A DNA stretch of 47,587 nucleotides from an uncultured Pelagibacteraceae bacterium (GCA_902554325.1 CACDOH010000008.1:1-47587); one strand, 5' to 3'; positions 34,606-44,825 are shown, numbered from the stretch's first letter. Program-made: numbers and translations. Notes: generated by a model from the letters alone, not told the origin.

Positions 34606-35075
34606 TGGTAAAAAAAACTCTTGATAGTGTAGATTTAAAAATACTAAGGATACTTCAAGATGAGGGAAGAATATCCAATCTAGATCTTTCAAAAAAAATT
34701 AGTATGTCACCACCTCCGACCCTTAGAAGAGTACGTGACTTAGAAGACAATGGCTATATTGATGGATTTAGAGCTAACCTTGATCCAACAAAATTAGGAT
34801 ATGACTTAACAGCATGGATTTTTATTAGTTTAAAGAACCAGAATGAGGAGAGCTTGAGCGCATTTGAAAAACAGATATGGGGATGGGAAGCGATAAGAGA
34901 GTGTTTTATGCTTAATGGCGAAATTGACTTTATTTTGAAATGTGTTGTTAAAAATATGAATGAATTTAATGATTTTTTGACACAAAATATCACACCCAAT
35001 GAAAATATCTCAAGCGTTAAAACAGCATTTGTAATTAAGAATACAAAAAAACTTGGCAACGTTCCCTTAGACTAG
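34605..35075 (+). CDS. Lrp/AsnC-family transcriptional regulator
   Basis: 156 residues from ATG at 34605, which overlaps the upstream TAA (TAATG); a GTG at 34590 would add five residues but is less likely. [20 protein letters not shown] and [19 protein letters not shown] form the winged helix-turn-helix. The C-terminal alpha/beta domain ([33 protein letters not shown]) is the RAM ligand-binding fold. Lrp-type proteins commonly respond to amino acids and control their own operon, so the ELM1 and oxygenase genes are candidate targets. It converges on carB with a 4-bp overlap. Confidence 0.92.
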   Translation: MVKKTLDSVDLKILRILQDEGRISNLDLSKKISMSPPPTLRRVRDLEDNGYIDGFRANLDPTKLGYDLTAWIFISLKNQNEESLSAFEKQIWGWEAIRECFMLNGEIDFILKCVVKNMNEFNDFLTQNITPNENISSVKTAFVIKNTKKLGNVPLD

Positions 35076-38000
35076 TGAAAGCTTGTAATTTGATTAACTT
35101 CAAGATCGTTGTTACGTAACTCCTTAATTGAATTTATTGCCGCTCTTGCCCCTGATATAGTGAGAAAGTAGGGTAGACTTTTCATTAATGCTGTTCTTCT
35201 TACACTAAAAGAGTCATTTATAGATTTTCTGCCTTCTGTTGTATTAATCAGTATGTCTATTTTCTCATCTAATAAATCTTCTACAATGTGAGGTGAACCT
35301 TGAGAAACTTTATTAATCTTACTGACCTTAATACCTTGATCTATTAAATATGAAGCTGTGCCATGCGTAGCCTTGATTTTAAATCCAAGTTTTTGAAATG
35401 ACCTAACAATAGGTACTATTTTCGGCTTATCAGAATTCTTAACAGATACAAATAAATTACCTTTTTTTGGAAGAGGATTTGATGAAGCTAATTGGCATTT
35501 AATGAACGCTGCCTCAAATGACTTATCAATTGCCATGACTTCTCCTGTCGACTTCATCTCAGGACCTAATATTGTATCTACATTTGGAAATCTTTTGAAA
35601 GGAAAGACCGGCTCCTTAATCGAAATATATTCTTTCTTACTTTCTTTGAAATCTCTTTTATCTAATTTCTTACCCATTGCAACATTTAGAGCAATCTTGA
35701 CAATAGGATTTCCTGTTGCCTTTGCAACAAAAGGAACAGTTCTACTACTTCTTGGGTTAACTTCTAAAAGGAATATATTATTATTTTGTATAGCAAATTG
35801 AATATTTAAAAGCCCTTTCACGTTGAGGGCCATTGCAAGTTTTTTTGTTTGCTTTTCAATATCTTTTATTATTTTTTCTGACAATGAGTATGGAGGTAGG
35901 GTACAGGTTGAGTCGCCTGAATGTATTCCTGCCTCCTCAATGTGTTCCATAATACCTGCAATAATTACTTTTTTTCCATCAGATACGGCGTCTACATCAA
36001 CCTCAATTGAGTCTTTCAAGTAATGATCTATCAATACTGGACTATCGCCAGATACAATGACCGCTTCTTTAAAATATTTCTTGAGTTCATCTTTATTGTG
36101 AACAATTTCCATTGCTCTCCCGCCTAAAACATATGATGGCCGAATAACAGCAGGGTATCCAATTTTATTAATTACCTCGAAAGCTTGTTTTTCTGAAAAG
36201 GCTATACCATTTGAGGGTTGTAAGAGATTTAAGTCTTCTGAAATCTTTTTAAATTTCTCTCTATCTTCAGCAGCATCAATAGAGTCCTTTGATGTTCCAA
36301 GAATTGGAATTCTCATTTTCTTTAAAAATGATGCAAGTTTAAGAGGAGTTTGACCTCCAAACTGTACTATAACACCAAGCAATTTTCCCTTCGTTTTTTC
36401 TTTTAATATAATGTCGTAAACATTCTCTTCAGCGAGCGGCTCAAAATAAAGTCTATCACTTGTATCAGGGTCTGTTGATACAGTTTCAGGATTACAATTA
36501 ATCATAATTGTTTCATATTTAAGTTCTTTAAGTGCAAATGATGCGTGACAACAACAATAGTCAAACTCAACTCCTTGACCAATTCTGTTTGGGCCACTTC
36601 CCAATATGATAACTTTCTTCTTGCCTGATGGATTTGACTCACAGGTATCTACATTTGAATAATTTTTTGAATATGTCGAATACATATACGGAGTCATTGA
36701 TTTAAATTCAGCTGCACAAGTATCAATTCTTTTAAAATCTGGGAATATTTTATTTTTTTTCCTTAAGTTAAATACTCTTTCCTCGTTCAATCCACATAGT
36801 TGAGATATTTTTTTATCTGAAAACCCTAATGCTTTGATTTTTAATATCTCCTCAGGTTTTTTTGGAAACCCCTTCGATTTAAGTTCAATTTCTTTATCTA
36901 TAATTCTCTTAATTTGCTCAATGAACCATTTATCAACTTTTGAAGCATTATGTATATCCTTAACTGAATTACCGAAACGCAAAGCTTGCGCAATTAGTAA
37001 GAGACGATCTGCTAAAGGTTTCTTAAGTTCACTGATTATATTTTTTTTATTTAGTTTTTTATTATTTATGTTTGTTTTTACTTCATCAAGCCCATCTAAT
37101 CCAACTTCAAGAGATCTCATTGCTTTTTGAAGTGACTCGGGAAATGATCTGCCTATAGCCATGACCTCACCAACGGATTTCATGGAACTAGAAAGAAGTG
37201 GTTGTGTAAGTTGGAACTTTTCAAAGGTAAATCTTGGAATCTTTGTTACTACATAGTCAATTGTTGGCTCAAAGGAAGCGGGAGTTACTTTTGTAATTTC
37301 ATTTCTCAACTCGTCTAAAGTATATCCTACTGCAAGCTTTGCAGCAATTTTGGCAATTGGAAATCCTGTTGCTTTAGATGCTAATGCTGATGATCTTGAT
37401 ACTCTAGGGTTCATTTCAATAATAACTAGACGACCGTTTTTTGGATTTACAGCAAATTGAACATTTGAACCACCAGTCTCAACTCCGATTTCTCTCAAAC
37501 AAGCTATTGAGGCGTTCCTCATTATTTGAAACTCTTTATCTGTTAATGTTAGTGCAGGCGCAATAGTAATAGAGTCTCCAGTATGAATACCCATAGGGTC
37601 TATATTTTCAATTGAACATACAATAATACAATTATCATTTCGATCTCTGACAACTTCCATTTCATACTCTTTCCAACCAGCAACAGATTCTTCAATTAAA
37701 ATTTCACTAATAGGAGAGCTGTAAAGGCCTGAATTAGCTATCTCATCAAATTGCTTTTCAGTTGTTGCAATTCCTCCTCCAGTACCTCCTAAAGTAAAAG
37801 AGGGTCTAATAATCACAGGAAGTCCAATTTTTTTTAAGGCTTTTTTTGCATCTTTAAAATTTCGAGCAATTTCTGCTCGAGGACATTCAAGACCAATTTT
37901 TATCATTGCTTTATAGAATCTTTCTCTTTCTTCAGCTTTTTTTATTGCTTTAAGATTTGCTCCAATGAGTTCAACATTATATTTTTTAAGGGTACCATTG

Positions 38001-38311
38001 TTAGAAAGAGCTATAGCAATATTTAATGCTGTCTGTCCTCCCATAGTAGGCAACATTACATCAGGTTTTTCTTTGGCTATTATCTTAGTTACAATTTCAG
38101 GAGTGATTGGTTCAATATAAACTGCGTCAGCTGTATCAGGATCAGTCATAATAGTGGCAGGATTAGAATTAATTAAAATTACTCTATACCCTTCTTCTCT
38201 TAATGCTTTGCAAGCCTGAGTGCCTGAATAATCAAATTCACATGCTTGGCCTATAATGATTGGTCCAGCGCCTACCACCAGTATTGATTTAATATCATTT
38301 CTTTTAGGCAT
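35072..38311 (-). CDS. carB: Carbamoyl-phosphate synthase large subunit
   Basis: 1079 residues, the full duplicated ATP-grasp enzyme. The first half has [31 protein letters not shown] and [15 protein letters not shown]; the second has [30 protein letters not shown] and [18 protein letters not shown]-site motifs [20 protein letters not shown] and [14 protein letters not shown] are intact. A C-terminal MGS-like allosteric domain ([36 protein letters not shown]) follows. It makes carbamoyl phosphate for pyrimidines and arginine with carA. It overlaps carA by 8 bp. Confidence 0.97.
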   Translation of the reverse strand: MPKRNDIKSILVVGAGPIIIGQACEFDYSGTQACKALREEGYRVILINSNPATIMTDPDTADAVYIEPITPEIVTKIIAKEKPDVMLPTMGGQTALNIAIALSNNGTLKKYNVELIGANLKAIKKAEERERFYKAMIKIGLECPRAEIARNFKDAKKALKKIGLPVIIRPSFTLGGTGGGIATTEKQFDEIANSGLYSSPISEILIEESVAGWKEYEMEVVRDRNDNCIIVCSIENIDPMGIHTGDSITIAPALTLTDKEFQIMRNASIACLREIGVETGGSNVQFAVNPKNGRLVIIEMNPRVSRSSALASKATGFPIAKIAAKLAVGYTLDELRNEITKVTPASFEPTIDYVVTKIPRFTFEKFQLTQPLLSSSMKSVGEVMAIGRSFPESLQKAMRSLEVGLDGLDEVKTNINNKKLNKKNIISELKKPLADRLLLIAQALRFGNSVKDIHNASKVDKWFIEQIKRIIDKEIELKSKGFPKKPEEILKIKALGFSDKKISQLCGLNEERVFNLRKKNKIFPDFKRIDTCAAEFKSMTPYMYSTYSKNYSNVDTCESNPSGKKKVIILGSGPNRIGQGVEFDYCCCHASFALKELKYETIMINCNPETVSTDPDTSDRLYFEPLAEENVYDIILKEKTKGKLLGVIVQFGGQTPLKLASFLKKMRIPILGTSKDSIDAAEDREKFKKISEDLNLLQPSNGIAFSEKQAFEVINKIGYPAVIRPSYVLGGRAMEIVHNKDELKKYFKEAVIVSGDSPVLIDHYLKDSIEVDVDAVSDGKKVIIAGIMEHIEEAGIHSGDSTCTLPPYSLSEKIIKDIEKQTKKLAMALNVKGLLNIQFAIQNNNIFLLEVNPRSSRTVPFVAKATGNPIVKIALNVAMGKKLDKRDFKESKKEYISIKEPVFPFKRFPNVDTILGPEMKSTGEVMAIDKSFEAAFIKCQLASSNPLPKKGNLFVSVKNSDKPKIVPIVRSFQKLGFKIKATHGTASYLIDQGIKVSKINKVSQGSPHIVEDLLDEKIDILINTTEGRKSINDSFSVRRTALMKSLPYFLTISGARAAINSIKELRNNDLEVNQITSFH

Positions 38312-39455
38312 TATTATTAATCATTCTTTTAAATTTTTGAAAAAGATACTGGCTGTCATGAGGTCCAGGACTTGCTTCTGGATGGTATTGAACCGCAAAA
38401 ATCTTTTTATGTTTATGCTCTATACCCTCAACACTTCCATCAAATAGAGATTTATGAGTAATCTTTACATTTTTAGGTATAGACTTTTCTGTAACAACAA
38501 AACCATGGTTTTGAGATGTAATTTCTACCTTATTATTTTCTAAATTCTGAACAGGGTGATTGGCTCCTCGATGGCCTTGAAACATTTTTTTTGTCTTAGC
38601 GCCAAGTGCGAGAGATATTAATTGATGCCCTAAACAGATCCCAAAGATAGGAATTTTTTGATGAATAAAGTCTTTTATGGTTGGTATAGCATATTTACCC
38701 GTAGCTTTTGGGTCACCAGGGCCATTCGATAAAAAAATCCCATTAGGTTCATGTTCTAATATTTCATCTGATGTAGTATTCGCAGGAACAACAATTACAT
38801 TTACATTTAATTCTAGTAAGCAATTTAAGATATTTTGTTTCATACCATAATCGATAGCTACTATGTTTAATTTTGACTTTGATTTGCTTTTAAATTTCTG
38901 AATTTTTTTGCGTGTTACTTCAATCGCAAGATCAAGATTGTTAAGTCCCTGCCATTTTTTTACTTCTGTGAGAAATTTTTTCTCACGATCTTTATTTATA
39001 AGTTTTTTAATTATTCCTCCTTTTGGAGCACCTTTAGATCTTATTCTATTAGTAATTGATCTTGTATCTATATTGCATAATCCAGGAATACCCTTTTTTT
39101 TAAGCCATGCATCTAAATGCTGTATAGATCTAAAATTAGATGGATCTGAAATATCACAATTAATTATGATGCCTTTTGCATAAGACATTGATGACTCATT
39201 ATCTTGAATATTAGTGCCAACATTTCCAATATGAGGAAATGTAAAATTAATTATTTGCCCTGCGTATGATGGATCAGTGATAATTTCTTGATATCCTGTC
39301 ATTGAAGTATTGAAACATACTTCGCCAATAGAATTGATATTTGATCCGATTCTTATACCCTCAAAAGAAGTTCCGTCTTCTAAAATAAGCTGACCTAAAA
39401 TAGGTTTAGATCGAGTGGTTATACGATCTTTTTTCAACCTATTCGTCTTTAACAT
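38304..39455 (-). CDS. carA: Carbamoyl-phosphate synthase small subunit (glutaminase)
   Basis: 383 residues. The N-terminal CPSase small-chain domain has [31 protein letters not shown] (SMTGYQE) and [15 protein letters not shown]. The class I glutamine amidotransferase domain has the nucleophile Cys in [16 protein letters not shown] (about residue 270) and the His/Glu pair in [15 protein letters not shown]. It supplies ammonia to CarB. It is upstream of carB on the same strand, the usual order. Its start at 39455 faces yqeY across 129 bp. Confidence 0.97.
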   Translation of the reverse strand: MLKTNRLKKDRITTRSKPILGQLILEDGTSFEGIRIGSNINSIGEVCFNTSMTGYQEIITDPSYAGQIINFTFPHIGNVGTNIQDNESSMSYAKGIIINCDISDPSNFRSIQHLDAWLKKKGIPGLCNIDTRSITNRIRSKGAPKGGIIKKLINKDREKKFLTEVKKWQGLNNLDLAIEVTRKKIQKFKSKSKSKLNIVAIDYGMKQNILNCLLELNVNVIVVPANTTSDEILEHEPNGIFLSNGPGDPKATGKYAIPTIKDFIHQKIPIFGICLGHQLISLALGAKTKKMFQGHRGANHPVQNLENNKVEITSQNHGFVVTEKSIPKNVKITHKSLFDGSVEGIEHKHKKIFAVQYHPEASPGPHDSQYLFQKFKRMINNNA

Positions 39456-39573
39456 AAATATGATTCTAGATTTATTGGAATTTAAGGCAAATGAATGCCC
39501 GATGCAACAGTAAGATAATAAAATATTAGTTTAACTTTTATTGATACTTCAGATTAGTTGATGTAGTTTCCTT

Positions 39574-39586
39574 ATACGTTACGTAT
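39574..39586. other. Inverted repeat ATACGT-T-ACGTAT over the yqeY start codon, in the carA/yqeY intergenic region
   Basis: A perfect 6-bp palindromic arm pair with a one-base centre covers 39574-39586, so the ATG of yqeY (39585-39587) begins inside the right arm. The remaining divergent gap (39456-39584) is AT-rich with no convincing -35/-10 pair. The symmetry suits a DNA-binding site, but 6-bp arms occur by chance in this composition. Confidence 0.3.
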
Positions 39587-40040
39587 GAAAGATATAATCA
39601 CAAATGAATTGTCAAAGGCACTGAAAAGTGGTGATAAAGAGAGAATCCATACTTTAAGGTTAATTATAGCCGCAATAAAAGATAAAGAGATAGCCAGTCG
39701 TTCTTCTGGAGAAGACTCAGAAATTATAGAAGAGACGATTATACAACTTTTAAAAAAAATGGTTAAGCAACGAAATGATTCGATCGAAATGTTCGAAAAA
39801 GCAAGTAGGACTGAACTAGTAGAAAAAGAAAAATTAGAAATCGCAATTATCAATGAATTCTTGCCAAAACAGTTAAGTGAAGAAGAAACGGCCACAATAT
39901 GTGATAAGGCAATCAATGCTACTGATGCGTCAAACCTCAAAGAAATCGGCAAGGTAATAAAATACCTTAAAGATAACAGTTCTTCTTCATTAGATATGTC
40001 TCTTGCAAGTAAATTAATTAGGGAAAAGCTCCAAAATTAG
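39585..40040 (+). CDS. GatB/YqeY domain-containing protein
   Basis: 151 residues. MKDIITNELSKALKSGDKER and LRLIIAAIKDKEIASR are the N-terminal YqeY motifs. MVKQRNDSIEMFEKASRTEL, EKEKLEIAIINEFLPKQLSE and EIGKVIKYLKDNSSSSLDMS follow the family's order, the last being the K-x-M-x-x-x-x-x-x-x-G-x-x-D/S-x-x-x-x-S region. It is related to the tRNA-binding tail of GatB, and its function is unsettled. Its position ahead of dnaG and rpoD is the standard macromolecular-synthesis context. Confidence 0.93.
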   Translation: MKDIITNELSKALKSGDKERIHTLRLIIAAIKDKEIASRSSGEDSEIIEETIIQLLKKMVKQRNDSIEMFEKASRTELVEKEKLEIAIINEFLPKQLSEEETATICDKAINATDASNLKEIGKVIKYLKDNSSSSLDMSLASKLIREKLQN

Positions 40041-40090
40041 TTGTAATTTGCTAACTATTTTTTCCTGTAATTAGGTACTATACTTTGTTG

Positions 40091-41896
40091 ATGCCCAGAT
40101 ACTCAAAAGAATTTATCACTGAAATCAAGTCAAGACTCAGAGTATCTGAGGTTGTTGGTAAATTTGTAAAGTTAACTCAACGCGGGAATGAATATGTTGG
40201 CTTAAGCCCATTTAAAAATGAGAAGACGCCATCATTTACAGTAAATGATGATAAAGAGTTTTTTCATTGTTTTAGTAGCGCAGAACATGGCGATATATTT
40301 TCATTTCTTATGAAGCATAAAAATATGTCATATCCTGACTCAATTGAGTACCTTGCTAAGCAGGCAGGTCTTAATCCTGAGACTGGAATTATAAAGGACC
40401 CTAATTATGTAGAAAATAATTATGCAAGTCTGAGAAATATTATGATCGAGGCAAACAAATTTTACATGTCAATGCTGAATCAGAGTGAGGAGATTAAGAA
40501 GTATTTAGACAAACGACAAGTTAACCGTGATATGTGGAAAAAATTTGAGTTGGGATTTGCCGGATCTCAAAGTAATGAACTTTATATTCATTTAAAAAAG
40601 ATAGGCATAAATATCGAAGATGCTTTATCGTTAGGTCTGATAAAAAAATCAAAACATAAAGAAAATGAATATTATGATTTTTTTAGAAACAGACTTATGT
40701 TTCCGATTAAAGACTATAAATCAAACTTAATTGCATTTGGAGGAAGAGCTATAGATAACTCAAATATTAAATATATAAATTCTTCTGATAGCCTAATTTT
40801 TAAAAAAAGTTTTAACTTATTTAATCTTAATTTAGCAATTGAAGAGAACAGAAAAGTAGAAAATTTAATTATAGTTGAAGGTTACATGGATGTAATATCA
40901 TTATTCCAGAACGACTTTAAGACTACTGTTGCTCCTTTAGGTACTGCGCTCACTAGTTATCAACTACAAAGAGCATGGAAAGTGTGCAATAGTCCAATTA
41001 TTATGTTTGATGGGGATGAAGCTGGTCAAAAAGCAGCTGAGCGTGCAGCAGTTTTAGCTTTAAGTAACATATCACCAGATTTATCAGCGAGGTTTTGTGT
41101 ATTGCCAAGTGATTATGATCCTGATGATTTTTTATTAAGAAATAGTCCTGAAGAGTTTAAGAAGATTTTGAACAACTCATATTCTTTATCAGAATTTATT
41201 TGGAAGGTAGAACTGGAAAAGGATGATATTTCAACTCCAGAAAAAAAAGCAGGATTTGAAAAAAGGATTAAGTCAATGATAGGAAAAATTGAGAACCAAA
41301 CAGTAAAAGATTATTACATAAAAGAATTTAATGATAAAATTAATATTCTTAAACGATCGAATTTTCAAAAGAATGCTCCATACTCGGGCTATTTTAATAA
41401 TAAAGTTTCAAAAGAAATTTATAATAGTGATAGGGTTAATCAATCTAGTCACGACTCGGTCGTAAGAGAAAAAATTATTTTAATGCATATTATTGAGAAC
41501 CCACTACTTATATTGAAGTATATTGAGGAATTGGGAAGAATTAGCTTTAATGACCTTAAATTATCAAAATTGGTATCAGAAATCATTGAATTTGGCTCAG
41601 TAAATTCAGATAAAGATCTTGAAAATTTTGACTTTCAGTCATATTTACTAGATAAGGGGTTCACGGAAGAGATTGCTTATATATACAAGCCTAATTTGCT
41701 TAAAACTTACAGATCAGTCATAAAAAGTGATATTGAAATAGTAGAAAAGAGCTTTTTAGGATTACTTGACTTACATAATAATCTCCTTGAGAAGAAAGAT
41801 CTGTCAGAAGCTTTCAAAGATTTAGAACAGAATATGGATCAAGAAAGCTATGAAAATTTTTTAAAAATAAAAAAAGAGAGTTTGGCTAAAAATTGA
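40091..41896 (+). CDS. dnaG: DNA primase DnaG (zinc ligands replaced)
   Basis: 601 residues from ATG at 40091; two TTG codons just upstream (40085, 40088) are possible but unnecessary. The N-terminal domain keeps the CHC2 fold, with [18 protein letters not shown] and [12 protein letters not shown]. However, the zinc ligands C-x-x-H ... C-x-x-C have become S39-x-x-K42 ... C60-x-x-S63, so only one Cys remains. Alphaproteobacterial primases generally show this loss. The catalytic Toprim domain is intact ([40 protein letters not shown]). It makes Okazaki primers with DnaB. It is followed 1 bp later by rpoD. Confidence 0.96.
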   Translation: MPRYSKEFITEIKSRLRVSEVVGKFVKLTQRGNEYVGLSPFKNEKTPSFTVNDDKEFFHCFSSAEHGDIFSFLMKHKNMSYPDSIEYLAKQAGLNPETGIIKDPNYVENNYASLRNIMIEANKFYMSMLNQSEEIKKYLDKRQVNRDMWKKFELGFAGSQSNELYIHLKKIGINIEDALSLGLIKKSKHKENEYYDFFRNRLMFPIKDYKSNLIAFGGRAIDNSNIKYINSSDSLIFKKSFNLFNLNLAIEENRKVENLIIVEGYMDVISLFQNDFKTTVAPLGTALTSYQLQRAWKVCNSPIIMFDGDEAGQKAAERAAVLALSNISPDLSARFCVLPSDYDPDDFLLRNSPEEFKKILNNSYSLSEFIWKVELEKDDISTPEKKAGFEKRIKSMIGKIENQTVKDYYIKEFNDKINILKRSNFQKNAPYSGYFNNKVSKEIYNSDRVNQSSHDSVVREKIILMHIIENPLLILKYIEELGRISFNDLKLSKLVSEIIEFGSVNSDKDLENFDFQSYLLDKGFTEEIAYIYKPNLLKTYRSVIKSDIEIVEKSFLGLLDLHNNLLEKKDLSEAFKDLEQNMDQESYENFLKIKKESLAKN

Positions 41897-41897
41897 T

Positions 41898-43913
41898 ATG
41901 AAAAAACGTGGAAGAAAAAAGAAACAAGTAAAGCAAGTATCAGAAACTAATGCTTCCACAACAATGGAACAAGATGGGCCTGTCTTAGATTTAGAAAAAT
42001 CTATTATAAAGAAGTTAATTAAGCAGGGTAAGAAAGACGGATATTTAACTAATGAATTAATTAAAAAGTCATTTCCAGAGGATAAGTTTTCTTCTGAACA
42101 AATTGAACAATATACAACCAAGTTATCACAAGTTGGATTTGATATTATTGACTCAGATGACTCAGATAATGATGATGATAAAGATGAAGACGCAAGTGGT
42201 ACCAAAACAGGTACAGAAAAAACAGACGACCCAGTAAAACTTTATCTCAGAGAAATGGGTACAGTTGACCTTCTTTCGCGCGAAGGAGAAATAGCTATTG
42301 CTAAAAGAATTGAAGCTGGACAGGAAGCTATGATCTCTGGTTTATGTGAAAGTCCATTAACATTAAAAGCAATCCTTGATTGGAGGGATGATATTGTAGA
42401 GGAAAAAATTACACTCAGGGAAGTTATAGACCTTGAATCTTTATTTGAAGAGTCTCCTAATAAAAAAGAACTTAGTAAAAAAATTAAAGAAGCTAAAAAA
42501 AGAAAAGAGCGTGAGGAAAAGGAAGAGATCAGAAAGCGAAAAGAAGCTGAGAAAAAATCAGCAATTTACGGGGATGACACTGAGCCTATGATAGAAACCT
42601 CTACAGATCAGTCAGTTGAAGAATACGAAGATTCAGATGACGAGTTGAATGTTTCTATTGCTATAATGGAAGAGGAATTAAAGCCCATTATTTTAGAAAC
42701 TTTTAAAAAGTTAAATAAAAGTTTTAAAAAGTTACAAAAGCTTCAACAGGATAAAATCGCATTTCAAGAAAAGGGTAAAGAATTTCCAACAAGATCTGAA
42801 AAGAATTACCAATTATCGAAAATATCTGTTGTTGAATTGATCAAGGGTCTTCAAATTAATACAAGTAAAATTGAGGAATTGATTAATAAGCTATACATAA
42901 TTAATAAAGAAGTTGTGTCACTAGAAGGTAAATTACTTCGCTTAGCTATGCAGTATAAAATCTCGCGAGAAGAGTTCTTGGATAAGTATGTAGGCAATGA
43001 GAATAACCCATACTGGTTAAGAAAAATTACAAGACTTTCGGGATGGGAAAAATTTGTTAAGTTAGAAAAAAATAGTATCAAGAATATTATGAATGAAGTT
43101 AGGGCATCAGCAAGTAACATAGGTTTAACATTAAATGAATTTAAAAGGATTGTTAGCAATGTTCAGAAGGGCGAAAGAGAGTCTAGTATTGCAAAAAAGG
43201 AAATGATTGAAGCTAATCTCAGATTAGTAATCTCAATTGCTAAAAAATACACAAACAGAGGACTTCAGTTTCTAGATCTTATTCAGGAGGGAAATATTGG
43301 ACTTATGAAAGCAGTTGATAAGTTTGAGTATAGAAGAGGATATAAATTTTCAACTTATGCCACATGGTGGATAAGGCAGGCAATTACTCGCTCGATAGCA
43401 GATCAGGCGAGAACTATTAGAATACCTGTTCATATGATCGAAACTATTAATAAAATTGTTAGAACTCAGAGACTTCTACTAAATGATATTGGCCGGGAAC
43501 CTACTCCAGAAGAAATATCTATCAAATTAAACATGCCTCTTGAAAAAGTAAGGAAAGTATTAAAGATTGCAAAAGAACCAGTAAGTCTTGAAACTCCTGT
43601 GGGAGACGAAGAAGACAGTCATTTAGGTGACTTTATACAAGATGACAATGCTGTTATCCCAATTGATGCAGCAATAAATTCCAACTTAAGACAAACAACT
43701 ACTAAGATACTGTCCTCGCTTACTCCTAGAGAAGAACGTGTACTAAGAATGAGGTTTGGGATTGGAATGAATTCAGACCACACTTTAGAAGAAGTTGGTC
43801 AACAATTCTCTGTCACGAGAGAGCGAATTAGACAGATTGAAGCTAAAGCATTACGTAAATTAAAGCATCCTACAAGAGCTAAACAACTCAAGAGCTTTTT
43901 AGATAAAAACTAA
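41898..43913 (+). CDS. rpoD: RNA polymerase primary sigma factor (sigma-70)
   Basis: 671 residues. Region 1.1 ([20 protein letters not shown]) follows a Lys-rich N-terminus. Region 1.2 is [21 protein letters not shown] long charged non-conserved region lies at about residues 150-380. Region 2 has [20 protein letters not shown] and [20 protein letters not shown], region 3 [14 protein letters not shown], and region 4 [17 protein letters not shown] with [20 protein letters not shown]. The order dnaG-rpoD is standard. Regions 2.4 and 4.2 look canonical, so promoters should be of the ordinary TTGACA/TATAAT kind. Confidence 0.97.
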   Translation: MKKRGRKKKQVKQVSETNASTTMEQDGPVLDLEKSIIKKLIKQGKKDGYLTNELIKKSFPEDKFSSEQIEQYTTKLSQVGFDIIDSDDSDNDDDKDEDASGTKTGTEKTDDPVKLYLREMGTVDLLSREGEIAIAKRIEAGQEAMISGLCESPLTLKAILDWRDDIVEEKITLREVIDLESLFEESPNKKELSKKIKEAKKRKEREEKEEIRKRKEAEKKSAIYGDDTEPMIETSTDQSVEEYEDSDDELNVSIAIMEEELKPIILETFKKLNKSFKKLQKLQQDKIAFQEKGKEFPTRSEKNYQLSKISVVELIKGLQINTSKIEELINKLYIINKEVVSLEGKLLRLAMQYKISREEFLDKYVGNENNPYWLRKITRLSGWEKFVKLEKNSIKNIMNEVRASASNIGLTLNEFKRIVSNVQKGERESSIAKKEMIEANLRLVISIAKKYTNRGLQFLDLIQEGNIGLMKAVDKFEYRRGYKFSTYATWWIRQAITRSIADQARTIRIPVHMIETINKIVRTQRLLLNDIGREPTPEEISIKLNMPLEKVRKVLKIAKEPVSLETPVGDEEDSHLGDFIQDDNAVIPIDAAINSNLRQTTTKILSSLTPREERVLRMRFGIGMNSDHTLEEVGQQFSVTRERIRQIEAKALRKLKHPTRAKQLKSFLDKN

Positions 43914-43925
43914 CTTATTAGACTG

Positions 43926-43941
43926 TAAATAAGCTTATTTA
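43926..43941. other. 16-bp perfect palindrome between rpoD and the tRNA gene
   Basis: TAAATAAGCTTATTTA lies 12 bp after the rpoD stop and 21 bp before the tRNA. As RNA it would form a weak AT-rich stem without a following T-run, so it is at best a weak terminator. It might also be a binding site or an RNA-processing signal between rpoD mRNA and tRNA. Confidence 0.35.
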
Positions 43942-43962
43942 TTATATATAACAAAATTAAAG

Positions 43963-44039
43963 GGGCCCATAGCTCAGTTGGTTAGAGCCCTCCGCTCATA
44001 ACGGAGTTGTCCTAGGTTCGAGTCCTAGTGGGCCCACCA
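43963..44039 (+). tRNA. tRNA with CAU anticodon, probably tRNA-Ile2 (lysidine type)
   Basis: A 77-nt cloverleaf with encoded CCA. Acceptor GGGCCCA pairs with TGGGCCC, the D-stem GCTC with GAGC, and the anticodon stem CTCCG with CGGAG around loop CTCATAA, anticodon CAT at 43997-43999. The T-stem CTAGG pairs with CCTAG around TTCGAGT. It lacks the C1-A72 mismatch and GGG/CCC anticodon-stem pairs of initiator tRNA. The G1-C72-rich acceptor resembles Ile2 more than elongator Met, but only TilS determinants and comparison can decide. Its 3' 45 bases are repeated at 44781-44825, so it is the target of an insertion. Confidence 0.93.
43995..44039 (+). repeat. Left copy of 45-bp direct repeat (attL-like, within the intact tRNA)
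   Basis: This copy is the tRNA 3' part from the first base of the anticodon loop (C43995) through the CCA. It is identical at all 45 positions to 44781-44825; identity breaks at the flanking base on each side (G versus A before, T versus C after). Tyrosine-recombinase attachment cores in tRNA genes commonly start at the anticodon loop and run to the 3' end. Confidence 0.95.
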
Positions 44040-44058
44040 TTTTTTCTGGAAAAGTTTT

Positions 44059-44742
44059 ATGATTCCAATATTAAAAAAAATAATAATTAATACATTGAAA
44101 ATTATATTGCCGTACTTTTATGCTTACTTAATCTTACGTCGAACTGAAAAAACATTACCTGAGAATTTTATTGCTCACTTAAAAAGACTGCCAAATGATT
44201 CTCTTGCAATCGATCTCGGTGCCAATGTAGGTCTAATTTCACAAATAATGTCTAAATATATTAATCAGGTTCATTCCTTTGAACCTAATATAGAAGCATA
44301 TTCAATATTAAGACGCACGACATTAAACAATAAAAAAATTAAGACATATCCTTTTGCTGCTGGTATAAAAAATAGAATGAGCAAACTTTACCTCCATAAA
44401 GGATCTGATAAATCTAAAGCTGATCTAACTCAGGCTAGTAGTTTATTATTTTCTAAACCAAATATAGATGAAAATATTTTTTATGAAGTTAAGGAAATTG
44501 ATATTGCAGAATTTGTTAAAAGTTTAAATAAAAAAATAGATCTTATTAAGATTGACGTTGAAGGGTATGAAGTAGAAATAATTAATCACTTACTTGATGA
44601 AGTAGATTTCTCACGGATCGGATTTATTTATTGTGAAACACACTCAAGAAATTGGGATGAAAGAAAAATTCCACTTGATCATTTGCGAGATAGAATTGCG
44701 AAGTTAGGCCTTACAGATAAATTTGATTTAAATTGGCACTAA
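44059..44742 (+). CDS. FkbM-family SAM-dependent methyltransferase (islet cargo)
   Basis: 227 residues. The N-terminus has a hydrophobic stretch (residues 4-26, ILKKIIINTLKIILPYFYAY in part), perhaps a membrane-associating helix. Motif I is SLAIDLGANVGLISQIM (residues 48-64), then HSFEPNIEAYSILR (motif II with the acidic ribose-binding Glu) and KIDLIKIDVEGYEVEII (the I-D-V-E-G-x-E signature that defines FkbM proteins, about 156-172), and FIYCETHSRNW. FkbM enzymes O-methylate sugars or secondary metabolites. It is the only gene between the tRNA repeats, with no partner glycosyltransferase nearby. Envelope or LPS glycan methylation is a plausible guess, not shown. Confidence 0.88.
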   Translation: MIPILKKIIINTLKIILPYFYAYLILRRTEKTLPENFIAHLKRLPNDSLAIDLGANVGLISQIMSKYINQVHSFEPNIEAYSILRRTTLNNKKIKTYPFAAGIKNRMSKLYLHKGSDKSKADLTQASSLLFSKPNIDENIFYEVKEIDIAEFVKSLNKKIDLIKIDVEGYEVEIINHLLDEVDFSRIGFIYCETHSRNWDERKIPLDHLRDRIAKLGLTDKFDLNWH

Positions 44743-44780
44743 AAATATATTATTATATAATAGATAATATGGGTAAAATA

Positions 44781-44825
44781 CTCATAACGGAGTTGTCCTA
44801 GGTTCGAGTCCTAGTGGGCCCACCA
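44781..44825 (+). repeat. Right copy of 45-bp direct repeat (attR-like tRNA 3' fragment)
   Basis: An isolated tRNA 3' end (anticodon loop, 3' half of the anticodon stem, variable loop, T-arm, acceptor 3' strand and CCA) with no matching 5' half: the preceding bases, gggtaaaata, bear no resemblance to the tRNA. It cannot make a tRNA. It lies 27 bp from the end of the convergent cfa gene and is probably the displaced original 3' end of the target tRNA. Confidence 0.93.

Larger units (their letters stand above)
43995..44825. mobile_element. Minimal tRNA-integrated islet (786-bp unit, one FkbM-type gene, no integrase)
   Basis: Two 45-bp identical direct repeats derived from the tRNA 3' end bound a segment whose repeat unit is 786 bp. 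It contains one methyltransferase gene and short AT-rich flanks, including a 12-bp palindrome TATTATATAATA at 44751-44762. There is no recombinase, transposase or phage gene. The simplest reading is site-specific integration in which the incoming DNA restored the tRNA and pushed the old 3' end 786 bp away, followed by loss of the integrase, or movement in trans. A residual scar of a once larger island is also possible. Confidence 0.75.

Noticed and set aside
44781-44825. A second tRNA gene downstream of the FkbM gene.
   Set aside because: Only the 3' part of the tRNA is present; the acceptor 5' strand, D-arm and 5' half of the anticodon stem are absent.
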